Under the pieces are notes generated by a model. That model was not told the origin of the DNA. It was given only the letters and a program-made list of their open reading frames with translations, and did not search any database. Below, in pieces: positions 46,727-54,878 of a stretch of 64,000 nucleotides of DNA. Made by a program: the position numbers and the translations under genes. Each line of letters opens with the position of its first letter. Within the stretch, counting starts at the first letter, position 1. The DNA comes from Litorivicinus lipolyticus. Lineage in GTDB: Bacteria; Pseudomonadota; Gammaproteobacteria; Pseudomonadales; Litorivicinaceae. The stretch spans positions 1,178,001-1,242,000 of the forward strand of contig NZ_CP045871.1 of assembly GCF_009650135.1 (NCBI RefSeq), given 5' to 3'.

Positions 46727-47239
46727 ATGAAAAAACTAGTTTGGGTGATCTTTTTAGCGCCCTGGGTACAGGCACAGGCCGACATTTGCGACGAACTGGC
46801 GGCGCTACAGGCGGACCCAATGCGCACAGCCCCGGCGGTCGCGTTTGAACGATTGCAGGCGGAACGGGTGATCAAGGCTTGCACCGACTCCATTGACGCC
46901 GCGATTGAGCCTCAGGGTCGCTATCTGATTCAGCGGGGCCGGGGTTACCTGAAGGCCGATCAATTTGATTTGGCTTGGGCCGATTGGAATGCGGCGCGCG
47001 CGTTGTCGTATCCGGTGGCGGACTTCGTTCTAGCCAGCGCGTACTTGATTGCAGATAACTTGGCGCAGGACCTGACGATGGCCCGAAGTCACTATGTCAC
47101 GGCCTATGAGAGCGGGGTGGGTTGGAGCGCGCAAGGATTGGCCATGATCTACGAGAACCCCCGCTGTGAATGCTTTGACTTAGATACCGCAGAGCGATGG
47201 CGAACTCGTTTCCAAGCTTTTATGGGCGATGACAAGTAG
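46727..47239 (+). CDS. Small secreted protein with Sel1/TPR-like helices
   Basis: 170 residues with a short signal peptide (MKKLVWVIFLAPWVQAQA). The mature part is helical: RYLIQRGRGYLKADQFDLAW and AARALSYPVADFVLASAYLI resemble TPR/Sel1 repeats, and TAYESGVGWSAQGLAMIYE is Sel1-like. Four cysteines (DICDEL, KACTDS, RCECFD) suggest disulfides in the periplasm. It probably binds another protein; the partner is unknown. Confidence 0.75.
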   Translation: MKKLVWVIFLAPWVQAQADICDELAALQADPMRTAPAVAFERLQAERVIKACTDSIDAAIEPQGRYLIQRGRGYLKADQFDLAWADWNAARALSYPVADFVLASAYLIADNLAQDLTMARSHYVTAYESGVGWSAQGLAMIYENPRCECFDLDTAERWRTRFQAFMGDDK

Positions 47240-47632
47240 TAGAGCTTATCGAGGAACAAGCGCCTCGGAGCGACCCCGTTTAGGCTTCACCCACAGCGCG
47301 TTCGCCGCCACTGGCCGATCGGCTGTCTATTTAACACAACAGAAGCCGAACCTTTGCCAAATGGAGCGAGTGTCAGGCTGATCTACACTTTGCTAAAGTG
47401 AAAAAAAGTAGGTAGTAAGCGAGTTCCGGTGAGCGAACGAATCGACATTAATCGTGATGGGCAAATTATTGTCTGTCCGAGATGTAAAGCCTGAAGTGGG
47501 GCTTGCTAGCTATGAGTCAACATAGAGGTTTCGGATTTTAACCTGCAAACAGAACCGAACCATGCCACCGCCATTCAGGCCATGGATGAAAATCCGGATA
47601 TTGCCCTAGATAACCTGACCCCGTGGAATTTT
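47240..47632. other. Intergenic stretch with short broken frames
   Basis: About 390 bases. Near 47430-47490 a short frame reads VSERIDINRDGQIIVCPRCKA and then stops, perhaps the start of a lost small zinc-binding protein. No RNA gene or terminator was recognised. Confidence 0.4.
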
Positions 47633-48826
47633 ATGAAATTCATTCTTTTAGGGATAATCTCGATGGCCCTAGTTGGCTGCCAAAGCGGACCCGCAGGCCA
47701 GGCGGTCACCAACTATGGGAATGGGGTGGAAATCCCTGAATCTGCTCGACCAAATGAAGCGACTAAGCAAGCCTACATACTGCGACAAGCATCATGGTTT
47801 GGGGATCAAATTCGCCGCGGTAGAGTCTATATAGTAAGGCCAGCAGGAAACGCCGTTCCTTTTAATACGGAACCTAATACTCCGAGTAAAAAGCTAGAGA
47901 AGGAGTTTCAGGTCGGCTCACTGATTAGTTACCTCTACTACGATGATGGCGTTGTGCGATACGACGGCACCCCAGCGGCGGGCCGCTTCAAGCGAAGTCC
48001 TGACAACGATACCTATTTCTTTACGCACTCAACCGGCAAGAGCATTACCTCTTACATCTTGGGTCATGCGATCTGCATGGGCCATATCGAGTCCATAAAT
48101 GAGCCCGTCGACTGGCCGCAACTCAGTGCAACGCTGTATCAAGGCCAGCCAGTTATAGATCTCTTAAATATGTCAGCCGGTGACGCCCACCTTGTTGATG
48201 ACGCTGCGACCCGCTGGAAAGGGCACCCGACCCACCACCGGTCGATTCCCCTTTACCAGGTTGCCAAAATACTAGACGGGACCGAAAAACGTGGGACCGG
48301 TGTCTTCTATAACAACACGCTAACGGACCTTATCGCGGGTTATATCGAACTGAAAGCCGGTGATGAATACGATGTCTTGATGGAGCATGTATTCCAAGAC
48401 AAAGCTAAAATCGAGAAACCAGTTTATTACGAACGACAGTCCCGAGCGTCCTACTCATATTTCATTACGCGGATGGATCTGTTGCGCATTGCCGTCGCCA
48501 TGATGAATGACTATCAGGCTGGGAATTGTGTTGGTCAGTACCTTCAAGATCTTCAGTCCCAAGAAAAAATATGGCCAAAATATGGGACGTCTGGAAAGAG
48601 ATCCGTGAATTTAATGAACCATTCCAGGCACTACGGCGGGCAGTTTTATTGGTCTTTTGATGGCATGCGAAATAGGAACATCTTAGGTGCTGATGGATTG
48701 AACGGGCAGAACATACTGATTGATCTCGACAATTCGCGAATCGTGGCAACTCACGCCATATCGTCTGGCTGGGATACTGGAGGGCTCATGGTCAAGGTCA
48801 TCAAGAAAGGTAAACTACCAAATTAA
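47633..48826 (+). CDS. Lipoprotein serine hydrolase, beta-lactamase/PBP-like fold
   Basis: 397 residues from ATG 47633, chosen because it begins a lipoprotein signal (ILLGIISMALVGCQS); a frame open upstream would bury this. The active-site motif S133-x-x-K136 is in FTHSTGKSITS and the second motif Y-x-N is YNNTLTDL (Tyr about 226). The third is probably within GADGLNGQ. These features place it with class C beta-lactamase-like esterases and peptidases. The substrate is unknown. Codon use is more AT-rich than the neighbouring secretion genes, suggesting separate acquisition. Confidence 0.8.
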   Translation: MKFILLGIISMALVGCQSGPAGQAVTNYGNGVEIPESARPNEATKQAYILRQASWFGDQIRRGRVYIVRPAGNAVPFNTEPNTPSKKLEKEFQVGSLISYLYYDDGVVRYDGTPAAGRFKRSPDNDTYFFTHSTGKSITSYILGHAICMGHIESINEPVDWPQLSATLYQGQPVIDLLNMSAGDAHLVDDAATRWKGHPTHHRSIPLYQVAKILDGTEKRGTGVFYNNTLTDLIAGYIELKAGDEYDVLMEHVFQDKAKIEKPVYYERQSRASYSYFITRMDLLRIAVAMMNDYQAGNCVGQYLQDLQSQEKIWPKYGTSGKRSVNLMNHSRHYGGQFYWSFDGMRNRNILGADGLNGQNILIDLDNSRIVATHAISSGWDTGGLMVKVIKKGKLPN

Positions 48827-48996
48827 AAGTTACCCTATACAAGATGGGCCAGCTTAATCGCGTTTTTGCCAAGTGTCTGGGTTTAACCCCCGGTAATTGG
48901 TGCCCCGACCGTCGTCACACCCTGCGTGATTACTTTGATCGACGCGCCTGACTCGTTGTAGATTGCCGACTGATTGATCGCCGGATAGCAAACACC

Positions 48997-49353
48997 ATGA
49001 CCCAACCCTTACCCCTGATCAGACGCGTGGTCGTGCTCAGCACACTCGCCATGGCCGCCGACACTCGGGCAGCGGCCCCAACGGATTACAGTTTCATTAC
49101 CGGCGCTGACCTGCGCGACGCGTTGTCTCAGCAATCGATGGTGCTAAGCGGCTACTTGTTGGGCGTAGCGGACGCGCTGAAACACAGCGCGGACCCTGCA
49201 CGTTGTTTCGTTATCCCAAACGCCGCGGACGCTGATGTGCGTTTACACACGGCGTATCTGGACCACTGGGACCCCAGTCAAACGCCGCCGGACGATGCGG
49301 TTCAAGCAATCACCGAAGCCTTTTCAGCGCATTTTCCTTGTGCGCCGCAGTAA
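48997..49353 (+). CDS. Rap1a/Tai-like small periplasmic protein
   Basis: 118 residues with a signal peptide (VVLSTLAMAADTRA). The mature domain contains VLSGYLLGVADALK, RCFVIPNAADADV and C-terminal ITEAFSAHFPCAP, the pattern of Rap1a/Tai immunity proteins, with the two cysteines in the expected places. Family members neutralise type VI amidase effectors in the periplasm, but many occur away from any effector, and no type VI genes are in this window. Confidence 0.75.
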   Translation: MTQPLPLIRRVVVLSTLAMAADTRAAAPTDYSFITGADLRDALSQQSMVLSGYLLGVADALKHSADPARCFVIPNAADADVRLHTAYLDHWDPSQTPPDDAVQAITEAFSAHFPCAPQ

Positions 49354-49442
49354 CGGCGTAAGACCAATGACGGACTGATCATTATTACAAAAAAGGCATA
49401 AGGTTATGTCCCTGAGTAATTAAGACGATCCGGAGGTCTGTG

Positions 49443-49634
49443 ATGACTCGCCAAATCCAGAGTGCGGCACTCGCACTCGTTGTGGCAATTTTTTCGTTTT
49501 CTCCCGCGTCCTGGGCTGATCAGCATTCGTCCGAGGCGACCACGGTCTGTGCAGATGGCACGCCATGCGCAGTAGAGGATGAAGAACCCACCGACGAAGA
49601 CTTGGAAGAGTCTTGTGACGATCAGGTTTTCTAA
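49443..49634 (+). CDS. Small acidic secreted protein
   Basis: 63 residues. The signal peptide (LALVVAIFSFSPASWA) leaves a mature peptide of about 37 residues that is very acidic and has three cysteines (TVCADGTPCAVEDEEP; EESCDDQVF). A strong ribosome site (GGAGG) precedes the ATG. It is followed 49 bases later by the rhodanese gene, so the two may be co-transcribed. No family was recognised; metal or calcium binding is conceivable from composition only. Confidence 0.6.
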   Translation: MTRQIQSAALALVVAIFSFSPASWADQHSSEATTVCADGTPCAVEDEEPTDEDLEESCDDQVF

Positions 49635-49683
49635 TCTCTCGCCGGGTTTACCCAACGCGATAACAACAAAAAAGGAAAGACAG

Positions 49684-50340
49684 ATGACTAAGAACCAATT
49701 CATGGCGGGTGCTGCTTTAGCACTGACAATGTTGGCGCCGCAAATCGCAACTGCTGAAAACAAGCCGGTCGGCATCACGTCGTCGATGGCCGAAGCCACT
49801 GTGATGCACAACGGCAAAGAGGTCACCATTACACGTGACCAAAACAACGAAGCAGTCGTGATCGATGCGTTTTCAAAAACATCACGTCCGTGCCCGCCGT
49901 TCTGTATTCAACCCATCAGCCTCGCACCGGGTGTCGAAACGATCGCCGAACCTGAAATGATTGATTACCTGGTCCAGATGTCCGCCGGCGATGATTCCAT
50001 CATGGTGATCGACTCACGGACACCTAACTGGGTTGAGCGCGGCACCATTCCGGGCGCCAAGAACTTGCCGTGGACTGATTTGAGCACTGCTCGTGGTGCG
50101 GACCCGCTGTCAATCGGCGATATCTTGACCGAAGAGTTTGGCGCGGAAGAGTTTGACGGGCTTTGGAAGTTCAATAACGCTAAAACACTGGTCATGTTCT
50201 GCAATGGCATGTGGTGTGGTCAGTCACCGACTAACATCAAATCGCTGCTGAACTTTGGCTACCCAGCCCATAAGATCAAATGGTATCGCGGTGGGATGCA
50301 GAACTGGGCAAACCTGGGACTTACAACGGTTAAGCCCTAA
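49684..50340 (+). CDS. Periplasmic rhodanese-domain protein
   Basis: 218 residues, ATG preceded by AAGGAA. The signal peptide ends near PQIATAEN. The rhodanese domain occupies the C-terminal 130 residues: MVIDSRTPNWVERGTIPGA, then the active loop VMFCNGMWCGQSP with the catalytic Cys, and KIKWYRGGMQNWANLGL. An N-terminal extension carries SRPCPPFCIQPI, a second cysteine pair often seen in periplasmic rhodaneses. It probably transfers sulfane sulfur in the periplasm. A terminator follows. Confidence 0.88.
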   Translation: MTKNQFMAGAALALTMLAPQIATAENKPVGITSSMAEATVMHNGKEVTITRDQNNEAVVIDAFSKTSRPCPPFCIQPISLAPGVETIAEPEMIDYLVQMSAGDDSIMVIDSRTPNWVERGTIPGAKNLPWTDLSTARGADPLSIGDILTEEFGAEEFDGLWKFNNAKTLVMFCNGMWCGQSPTNIKSLLNFGYPAHKIKWYRGGMQNWANLGLTTVKP

Positions 50341-50352
50341 GTTACCTAAACA

Positions 50353-50379
50353 GGTCGGCATTGCGCCGGCCTTTTTTTT
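50353..50379 (+). terminator. Rho-independent terminator after rhodanese
   Basis: GGTCGGC and GCCGGCC pair (one G-T) around loop ATTGC, followed by eight T. It ends transcription of the rhodanese unit and faces the convergent FlgM-FlgN gene. Confidence 0.88.
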
Positions 50380-50390
50380 GGGGCCCCGTA

Positions 50391-50804
50391 CTAGGCTTCA
50401 CCCAGTGCGCGTCCACCGCCACTGGCGGACGTCTTGCCTTTGTCGCCGTATAGACGTTGGCCTTCGCCACCGGAAATCACCGTTTTAATGGCATCGGCCT
50501 TTTGTTTCAGACGCTGCAACACTTGGGCGTTGCCCTGATTCAAATTCTGGCAGCGCTCAATAGCTGCTTCGGCGTCCGCCGCGGCCTGATCGATTTGTTC
50601 CGCAAGGACGGGCGCAAGACTGCCCAGCATGGCCGATGCAACTTTATTGGCGTCCACGGTGAAGCTGCCATTGGCGATGGATGCTCGAATCGCATCCACA
50701 CGCGCCTGATCAACCTCACTGGTCGCCGCGGCCCGTTCCTGCACTGCCTGCATTTTTTGGGCTTCGCTCCTCAGCGTAACTGAATCGTTTGATTGCGGTG
50801 CCAC
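50391..50804 (-). CDS. Apparent FlgM-FlgN in-frame chimera
   Basis: 137 residues. The first 65 resemble FlgM, the anti-sigma-28 factor: VTLRSEAQKMQAVQERAA, then RVDAIRASIANGSFTVDANK and VASAML, the sigma-binding C-terminal motif. From about residue 75 the sequence instead matches the C-terminus of the flagellar chaperone FlgN: AEAAIERCQNLNQGNAQVLQ, GGEGQRLYGDKG. In flagellar clusters flgM and flgN are adjacent, so an in-frame deletion could have joined them. A damaged relative of the FlgN half lies at 16113. No other flagellar gene is present. Whether it still acts on sigma-28 is unknown. Confidence 0.7.
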   Translation of the reverse strand: MAPQSNDSVTLRSEAQKMQAVQERAAATSEVDQARVDAIRASIANGSFTVDANKVASAMLGSLAPVLAEQIDQAAADAEAAIERCQNLNQGNAQVLQRLKQKADAIKTVISGGEGQRLYGDKGKTSASGGGRALGEA

Positions 50805-50823
50805 CCGGCAGAGCCTTAGAAGA

Positions 50824-50952
50824 GCCTCGTTGTCTTAGAGGAGCCACGTTGCAGTTCAAATTCCGGGATGACCGGCATGCACAAATGCTACACGCCGAAG
50901 ACTTTTAGGGCTTAAGCCATTGATCTGTAATGCAAAATTCATAGATCACTTT
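50824..50952 (+). repeat. Attachment arm of core copy 4
   Basis: Closely similar to 28451-28581. It contains GCATGCACAAAT (50875-50886), TGATCT (50921) and AGATCA (50943), at the same spacing from the core. Confidence 0.75.
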
Positions 50953-50998
50953 CCTCCTAAGGGGAAGGCCTGTGGCTCGAATCCACATGGGGGCGCCA
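50953..50998 (+). repeat. Attachment core copy 4 (tRNA-Arg 3' fragment)
   Basis: 46 bases matching tRNA-Arg 2596-2641 except one T-to-C change in the T stem-loop (GGCTCGAAT). It separates segment 3 from segment 4. Confidence 0.92.
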
Positions 50999-51135
50999 AA
51001 ACATCAATCGTTGGTTGTTCGGTTATTACGACTGGAATTGGTCATACATGGGTGACGGCGGAATAACCACTACCGCAGCCGCAGCCGCAGCCGACGAAAA
51101 ATCTAAAATGGTGTCCGGATTTTTTTGACCCCTAT
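50999..51135 (+). mobile_element. IS3-family transposase 3' end plus terminal repeat
   Basis: Nearly identical to 16934-17066: NINRWLFGYYDWNWSYMGDG then an expanded TTAAAAAADEKSKM stretch (one extra CAGCCG unit) and SGFF. It is joined to the core at the same base. The terminal repeat is slightly damaged (TTTTTTGACC). Confidence 0.75.
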
Positions 51136-51307
51136 AACCAGCTAGAACTTTGAACCAGACTACGTTAACTTTTATTGCAACTAGCGGCCAAGTTAGATTT
51201 CTAAGTTGTCATGGGTACTCTCAGAAGCGCAGAAACGCATGGCTTCCTACCTCCATCAACCCCCACGACTGGCGTTAAAGAATCAGATTACTGAGAATGG
51301 ATAGGAT

Positions 51308-52972
51308 ATGAAAACAATTACAAAAGCTTTATTTGTCGCTGGACTGGTTGGGGCGGCGGCGGTTGGTGCCGATCCTGGGCAAAATGTTGTTTACCAAGCG
51401 CAAAGTATGCACGCAGCAGACGCTGAACGCCTCTCATCTCCAGTCGTTCCCGCCAAACAAGCACTTACGAATTTTCTGCGTGAGCAAGGTATTCGCCAAG
51501 GCAGCACTACTGAAGGCGACAACGTTACGATCATCAACATCCAATCCGCCCGGACAAACGTTGCGTCATACAGCGCGGACTTTATGGATTTACGCGATTC
51601 CCTTGCTGTAGAAGCTCAATTGATGGCAAAAGCCAACATTATTGAATCGATTTCGTCAGATGCCAAAGCACTTCGTTCAGTTGTGAAATTTTCAAATCCG
51701 GTCATGAAACAGATAGCGCAAAAGGAAAATATTTACAGACAGGCTATCGCGGCGCAGAGAAGGCAAGCTGAGCAAGCCCAAAAAGATGTAGCGTTATTAC
51801 TGGAAGGCGTTGATCGCTCGCAAGCGGATCTGATTAGAGGGGCAACGTTCTCGGATAAGTTGATGTCGTTGCTCGACGCCGGAATTAAAAAGCTCGATGA
51901 CAGCTATGATCCATCAACAATTGATGAAGCAAAACAGAAGAAATTAGAAGATTTAAAACAACGCTTAAAGTTAGCGCGACAGGCGGAAAAAGACGCCGTG
52001 GCCGCAAAGAACGAAATAGAGGCCAAAGAAGCAGAGCTTGTCGACAATAAGAAAAAAGAAGTGTCGTCGCGTATGGCACTCGCCGCAAACATGCCGCTTT
52101 TCGGGGCTACCGTGATCGCGTCGGCCGATAGTTACGATGAGCTTAAGGGCGGTGTACTTGAAGTGGCTGTCGCAATGGTTTGGAGTACCCGACTCGAGGA
52201 TGATGCGAAAAAGGTATTCAATCGCCAAGGTAATGGCGAACCTCGACCTACCAAGTTGTCTTTGAACGAATGGCTCGACTCGCAGGATCTCGCAATAATG
52301 GTCGGCCCTCGCCGCTATTTAGCCTCCGATGGCTCCATAAACTTTTTAGGAATATCTGCAGTTGAGATGCCATTTGATGATGCCGAGTATTCAGCCGCTG
52401 TGATCGAGGCCGAGCTGTTTGCCAAACAGGGGGCGGTTCTGTCCATGCTGTCCGAAGTGACCTCTGATAAGGCTGCACAAAAAACTCGCGTAGACCGAAA
52501 AGTTGACGGAAAAGTTGCTCCCGAAGTCTATAAAAATATTGCCATTGAAATGAAAGCGACAGTCGAGGCCAACGTAAATGGATTAGAAATAATTCGTACC
52601 GTGGATACCGTACATCCGGCGACGGGCAAGGAAATTATCGTCGCAGTGGCGAATCTCAATAGCGCGCTAGCTCACAAATCCGAAAGCATCATGGCTGAAA
52701 CATACGCTTTACTGAAGGAGTTTAATGCCGACCAGAGCGTGAAAGTTGGTGTTAAAGCTGGCATGGAAGCCGCTGCAGAAACAACTCGAAACAATGAACA
52801 ACTCATCCAGCAAGGGCGTAACTCGGGGACTAGTGCAGTTAACGAAAAATACGAAGACTCTACTCGCCCAACCACACAAACCCAGTCTGCAACAAAGTCT
52901 GGGGCAGTGGCAGATGGATCAGGGACAGCTGGCACCTTTATCAACAAGGGAACCTTAGAGCGTGATTTCTAG
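51308..52972 (+). CDS. Exported coiled-coil protein of unknown function
   Basis: 554 residues with signal peptide (LFVAGLVGAAAVGADPG). A long coiled coil covers about residues 130-260 (AIAAQRRQAEQAQKDVALLL; DLKQRLKLARQAEKDAVAAK). The rest is mixed alpha/beta with FGATVIASADSYDELKGGVL and EVAVAMVWSTRLEDDAKKVF, words I associate with uncharacterised periplasmic proteins often annotated DUF6844; that name is tentative. The C-terminal 50 residues are Ser/Thr/Gln-rich and probably disordered. It is the first and largest gene of segment 4 and sits about 170 bases after the IS relic. Confidence 0.75.
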   Translation: MKTITKALFVAGLVGAAAVGADPGQNVVYQAQSMHAADAERLSSPVVPAKQALTNFLREQGIRQGSTTEGDNVTIINIQSARTNVASYSADFMDLRDSLAVEAQLMAKANIIESISSDAKALRSVVKFSNPVMKQIAQKENIYRQAIAAQRRQAEQAQKDVALLLEGVDRSQADLIRGATFSDKLMSLLDAGIKKLDDSYDPSTIDEAKQKKLEDLKQRLKLARQAEKDAVAAKNEIEAKEAELVDNKKKEVSSRMALAANMPLFGATVIASADSYDELKGGVLEVAVAMVWSTRLEDDAKKVFNRQGNGEPRPTKLSLNEWLDSQDLAIMVGPRRYLASDGSINFLGISAVEMPFDDAEYSAAVIEAELFAKQGAVLSMLSEVTSDKAAQKTRVDRKVDGKVAPEVYKNIAIEMKATVEANVNGLEIIRTVDTVHPATGKEIIVAVANLNSALAHKSESIMAETYALLKEFNADQSVKVGVKAGMEAAAETTRNNEQLIQQGRNSGTSAVNEKYEDSTRPTTQTQSATKSGAVADGSGTAGTFINKGTLERDF

Positions 52973-53209
52973 CCGCAGTTAGTTGCAAGAGGCGGGCATT
53001 GCGGGGAGTGAGTTGAAACTGACTCATAAGCGGATGGTTCCTTATGGTCCGGACGTCGAAAAATTGTCGAGCCTGCCTTTCTTTGGCGCTGGAGCGGCGA
53101 GTTTTCCTCAAAAAGTCGGAGGCCTCTCGAAACGAGGACTCTTGGAAATGTTTGTCGCACGCGTCAGAGGTTTTTAGAAGGCTGATGCGGCATCGAGGAG
53201 TCGATTTAT

Positions 53210-53722
53210 ATGAACTGGATTCGCGACAAGCACTTTCGGATTTTAGCTGTCTTAGGTCTGACTTTCTTATCCGGTTGTAAAGCCGATTCTTCGGCCGGTG
53301 CGCAAATGCCAAAAGTGGTAAAAGCAGCCTCTTGTCAATCAACAGACAAGAAATCTTCCGATTTTTGGGATTGTGAAGAGAGCAAAAAATTAAGGTTCAA
53401 TATCTTTCTTGATCCAGAAGGTTTATCGATCAAATTGCGGGATGGTGAATTTTACTTGTCGAGGGACTTAGGGCATTTGGACGACCCGGATTTTCAAGAT
53501 TTGCTCATTGTTAGCGACTCGCTCCCGTATTTAGTGGGGCTGGTGTGTAGCGACAGCCTAGAGGCAGATAAAATTAAGACCCTCAATGAGATTTATGCTG
53601 ACTCAAGCGCCTATGAAATGAACGTTCGGATGAGGCGCTCAATCAATGAAGACCCGAACGTATACGAGTGGCGAGTAGAGGCAGAAAATGTCTACAGCTC
53701 ATTAAATAAATATTGTTTATAA
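53210..53722 (+). CDS. Small lipoprotein of unknown function
   Basis: 170 residues. The lipobox GLTFLSGCKAD places it as a lipoprotein; GAGGAG precedes the ATG by about 9 bases. The mature part has three further cysteines (AASCQSTD, FWDCEES, LVCSDS, ending KYCL) and no recognised motif. The next gene begins 11 bases after its stop, so it belongs to the segment 4 operon. The 240 bases before it hold no gene that I can support. Confidence 0.7.
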   Translation: MNWIRDKHFRILAVLGLTFLSGCKADSSAGAQMPKVVKAASCQSTDKKSSDFWDCEESKKLRFNIFLDPEGLSIKLRDGEFYLSRDLGHLDDPDFQDLLIVSDSLPYLVGLVCSDSLEADKIKTLNEIYADSSAYEMNVRMRRSINEDPNVYEWRVEAENVYSSLNKYCL

Positions 53723-53733
53723 GGTTAAATCAA

Positions 53734-54870
53734 ATGCAAAACTTACTCATAAAACGTGTTTGCGTATTGATCGCTTCGTTATATTTATTGGGATTCGGGT
53801 CTGTGGCATCCGCGCAAGAATACAAGTTTGCTTACAGCATCCCCTATAAACCAGCTCTTTTCTCAAAAAAGCCTAAACCTGAAGATTTGCAGGCAGCTAT
53901 CGATAATGCAGCGTCGGAGGTATGGAGCCAGTTTCTCCTGTCAGTTCCTCAGGCTGAACTAATTCAGTATGACGAGCCGTCAAACAAGCAAAAAATTGAA
54001 GCAAGGTTTGACGAGTTGGTGACGATTTCTGCTGGGCCACAAGTGCGTGTGGATGAGAAGAAGAAAATAATACAAGTTGGGGGGCGGGGAATCGTAAACG
54101 TCACCCTCTTGCGTGTAATTGTTGGCGGAGATACGCGCTCAAATCCAGTGACCTCTGAAATAGCGATTGGATTTTTAGTACTTCCACGATTGCAACAGTC
54201 GGTAACCAGCTTTGATGCTGAACGAGAGAAAGTGACCTCGAGCACAGGGCGGCAAATGAGCGAGAATGTGCTCAGTGAGGAAGTTTCCGGAAGTGCCTCT
54301 GGCGTTACAGAGCGCACGGTCGAAGGAGCTAAAACTGCGACTGAGAGTGTGGAGCGGACTTCGGGTTCTAGTACGCGTGTTTCCCAGGAAGCTGAGTACC
54401 GGGTCGGAAATGTCGTGCAGGTTACGGGAGCCTTAAGTGAAGCGTTCAATAACGCTGGTTTTGACGCGTATGACTATTCTGACATCGCAGCAAATTGTGG
54501 CGGGCCCTCTTCGGACGTGGTTATGTCTGCGATTCTCGAACGTGCTTCGGGAGATCTGCCTGGAGCCATGAGAAAAGGTGTGTTTGATGCGACGCGTGAT
54601 GACGGTTGTTTAGCTGGAGAGTTCTTTGTTCTAGGAACGATAGATATTGATAGTATCGAATTAAAGCAGGGCATCGTGCATGCCAGCGCAATTGTAAACG
54701 TTCAAATATTCGATTTGTCGAGAAGAATTCCCAAGCGAGTCGCATCGATAGATTCAGTTCGACGTGATGGTGAGGGGACAACCGAAGATAAGGCAGTTTC
54801 AAACGCTATATCAAAAGCTACAGGGCTCGCTGGGGCAGAGATAGTTAGCGCGTTCGCTAACCGTTTATAG
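53734..54870 (+). CDS. Exported protein of unknown function
   Basis: 378 residues from ATG 53734 (AAGG upstream). The signal peptide ends at GSVASAQEY. The first part resembles a periplasmic alpha/beta domain; a Ser/Thr/Glu-rich linker (about 170-225, e.g. SEEVSGSASGVTERTVEGAK) separates it from a C-terminal domain with AFNNAGFDAYDYSDIAANC and FFVLGTIDIDSIELKQGIVH. The latter arrangement recalls CsgG/FlgT-like and LPP20-type envelope proteins that bind oligomeric partners, but I cannot name the family. Two cysteines (ANCGG, DGCLAG) may pair. Confidence 0.7.
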   Translation: MQNLLIKRVCVLIASLYLLGFGSVASAQEYKFAYSIPYKPALFSKKPKPEDLQAAIDNAASEVWSQFLLSVPQAELIQYDEPSNKQKIEARFDELVTISAGPQVRVDEKKKIIQVGGRGIVNVTLLRVIVGGDTRSNPVTSEIAIGFLVLPRLQQSVTSFDAEREKVTSSTGRQMSENVLSEEVSGSASGVTERTVEGAKTATESVERTSGSSTRVSQEAEYRVGNVVQVTGALSEAFNNAGFDAYDYSDIAANCGGPSSDVVMSAILERASGDLPGAMRKGVFDATRDDGCLAGEFFVLGTIDIDSIELKQGIVHASAIVNVQIFDLSRRIPKRVASIDSVRRDGEGTTEDKAVSNAISKATGLAGAEIVSAFANRL

Positions 54871-54878
54871 GTGACAAG

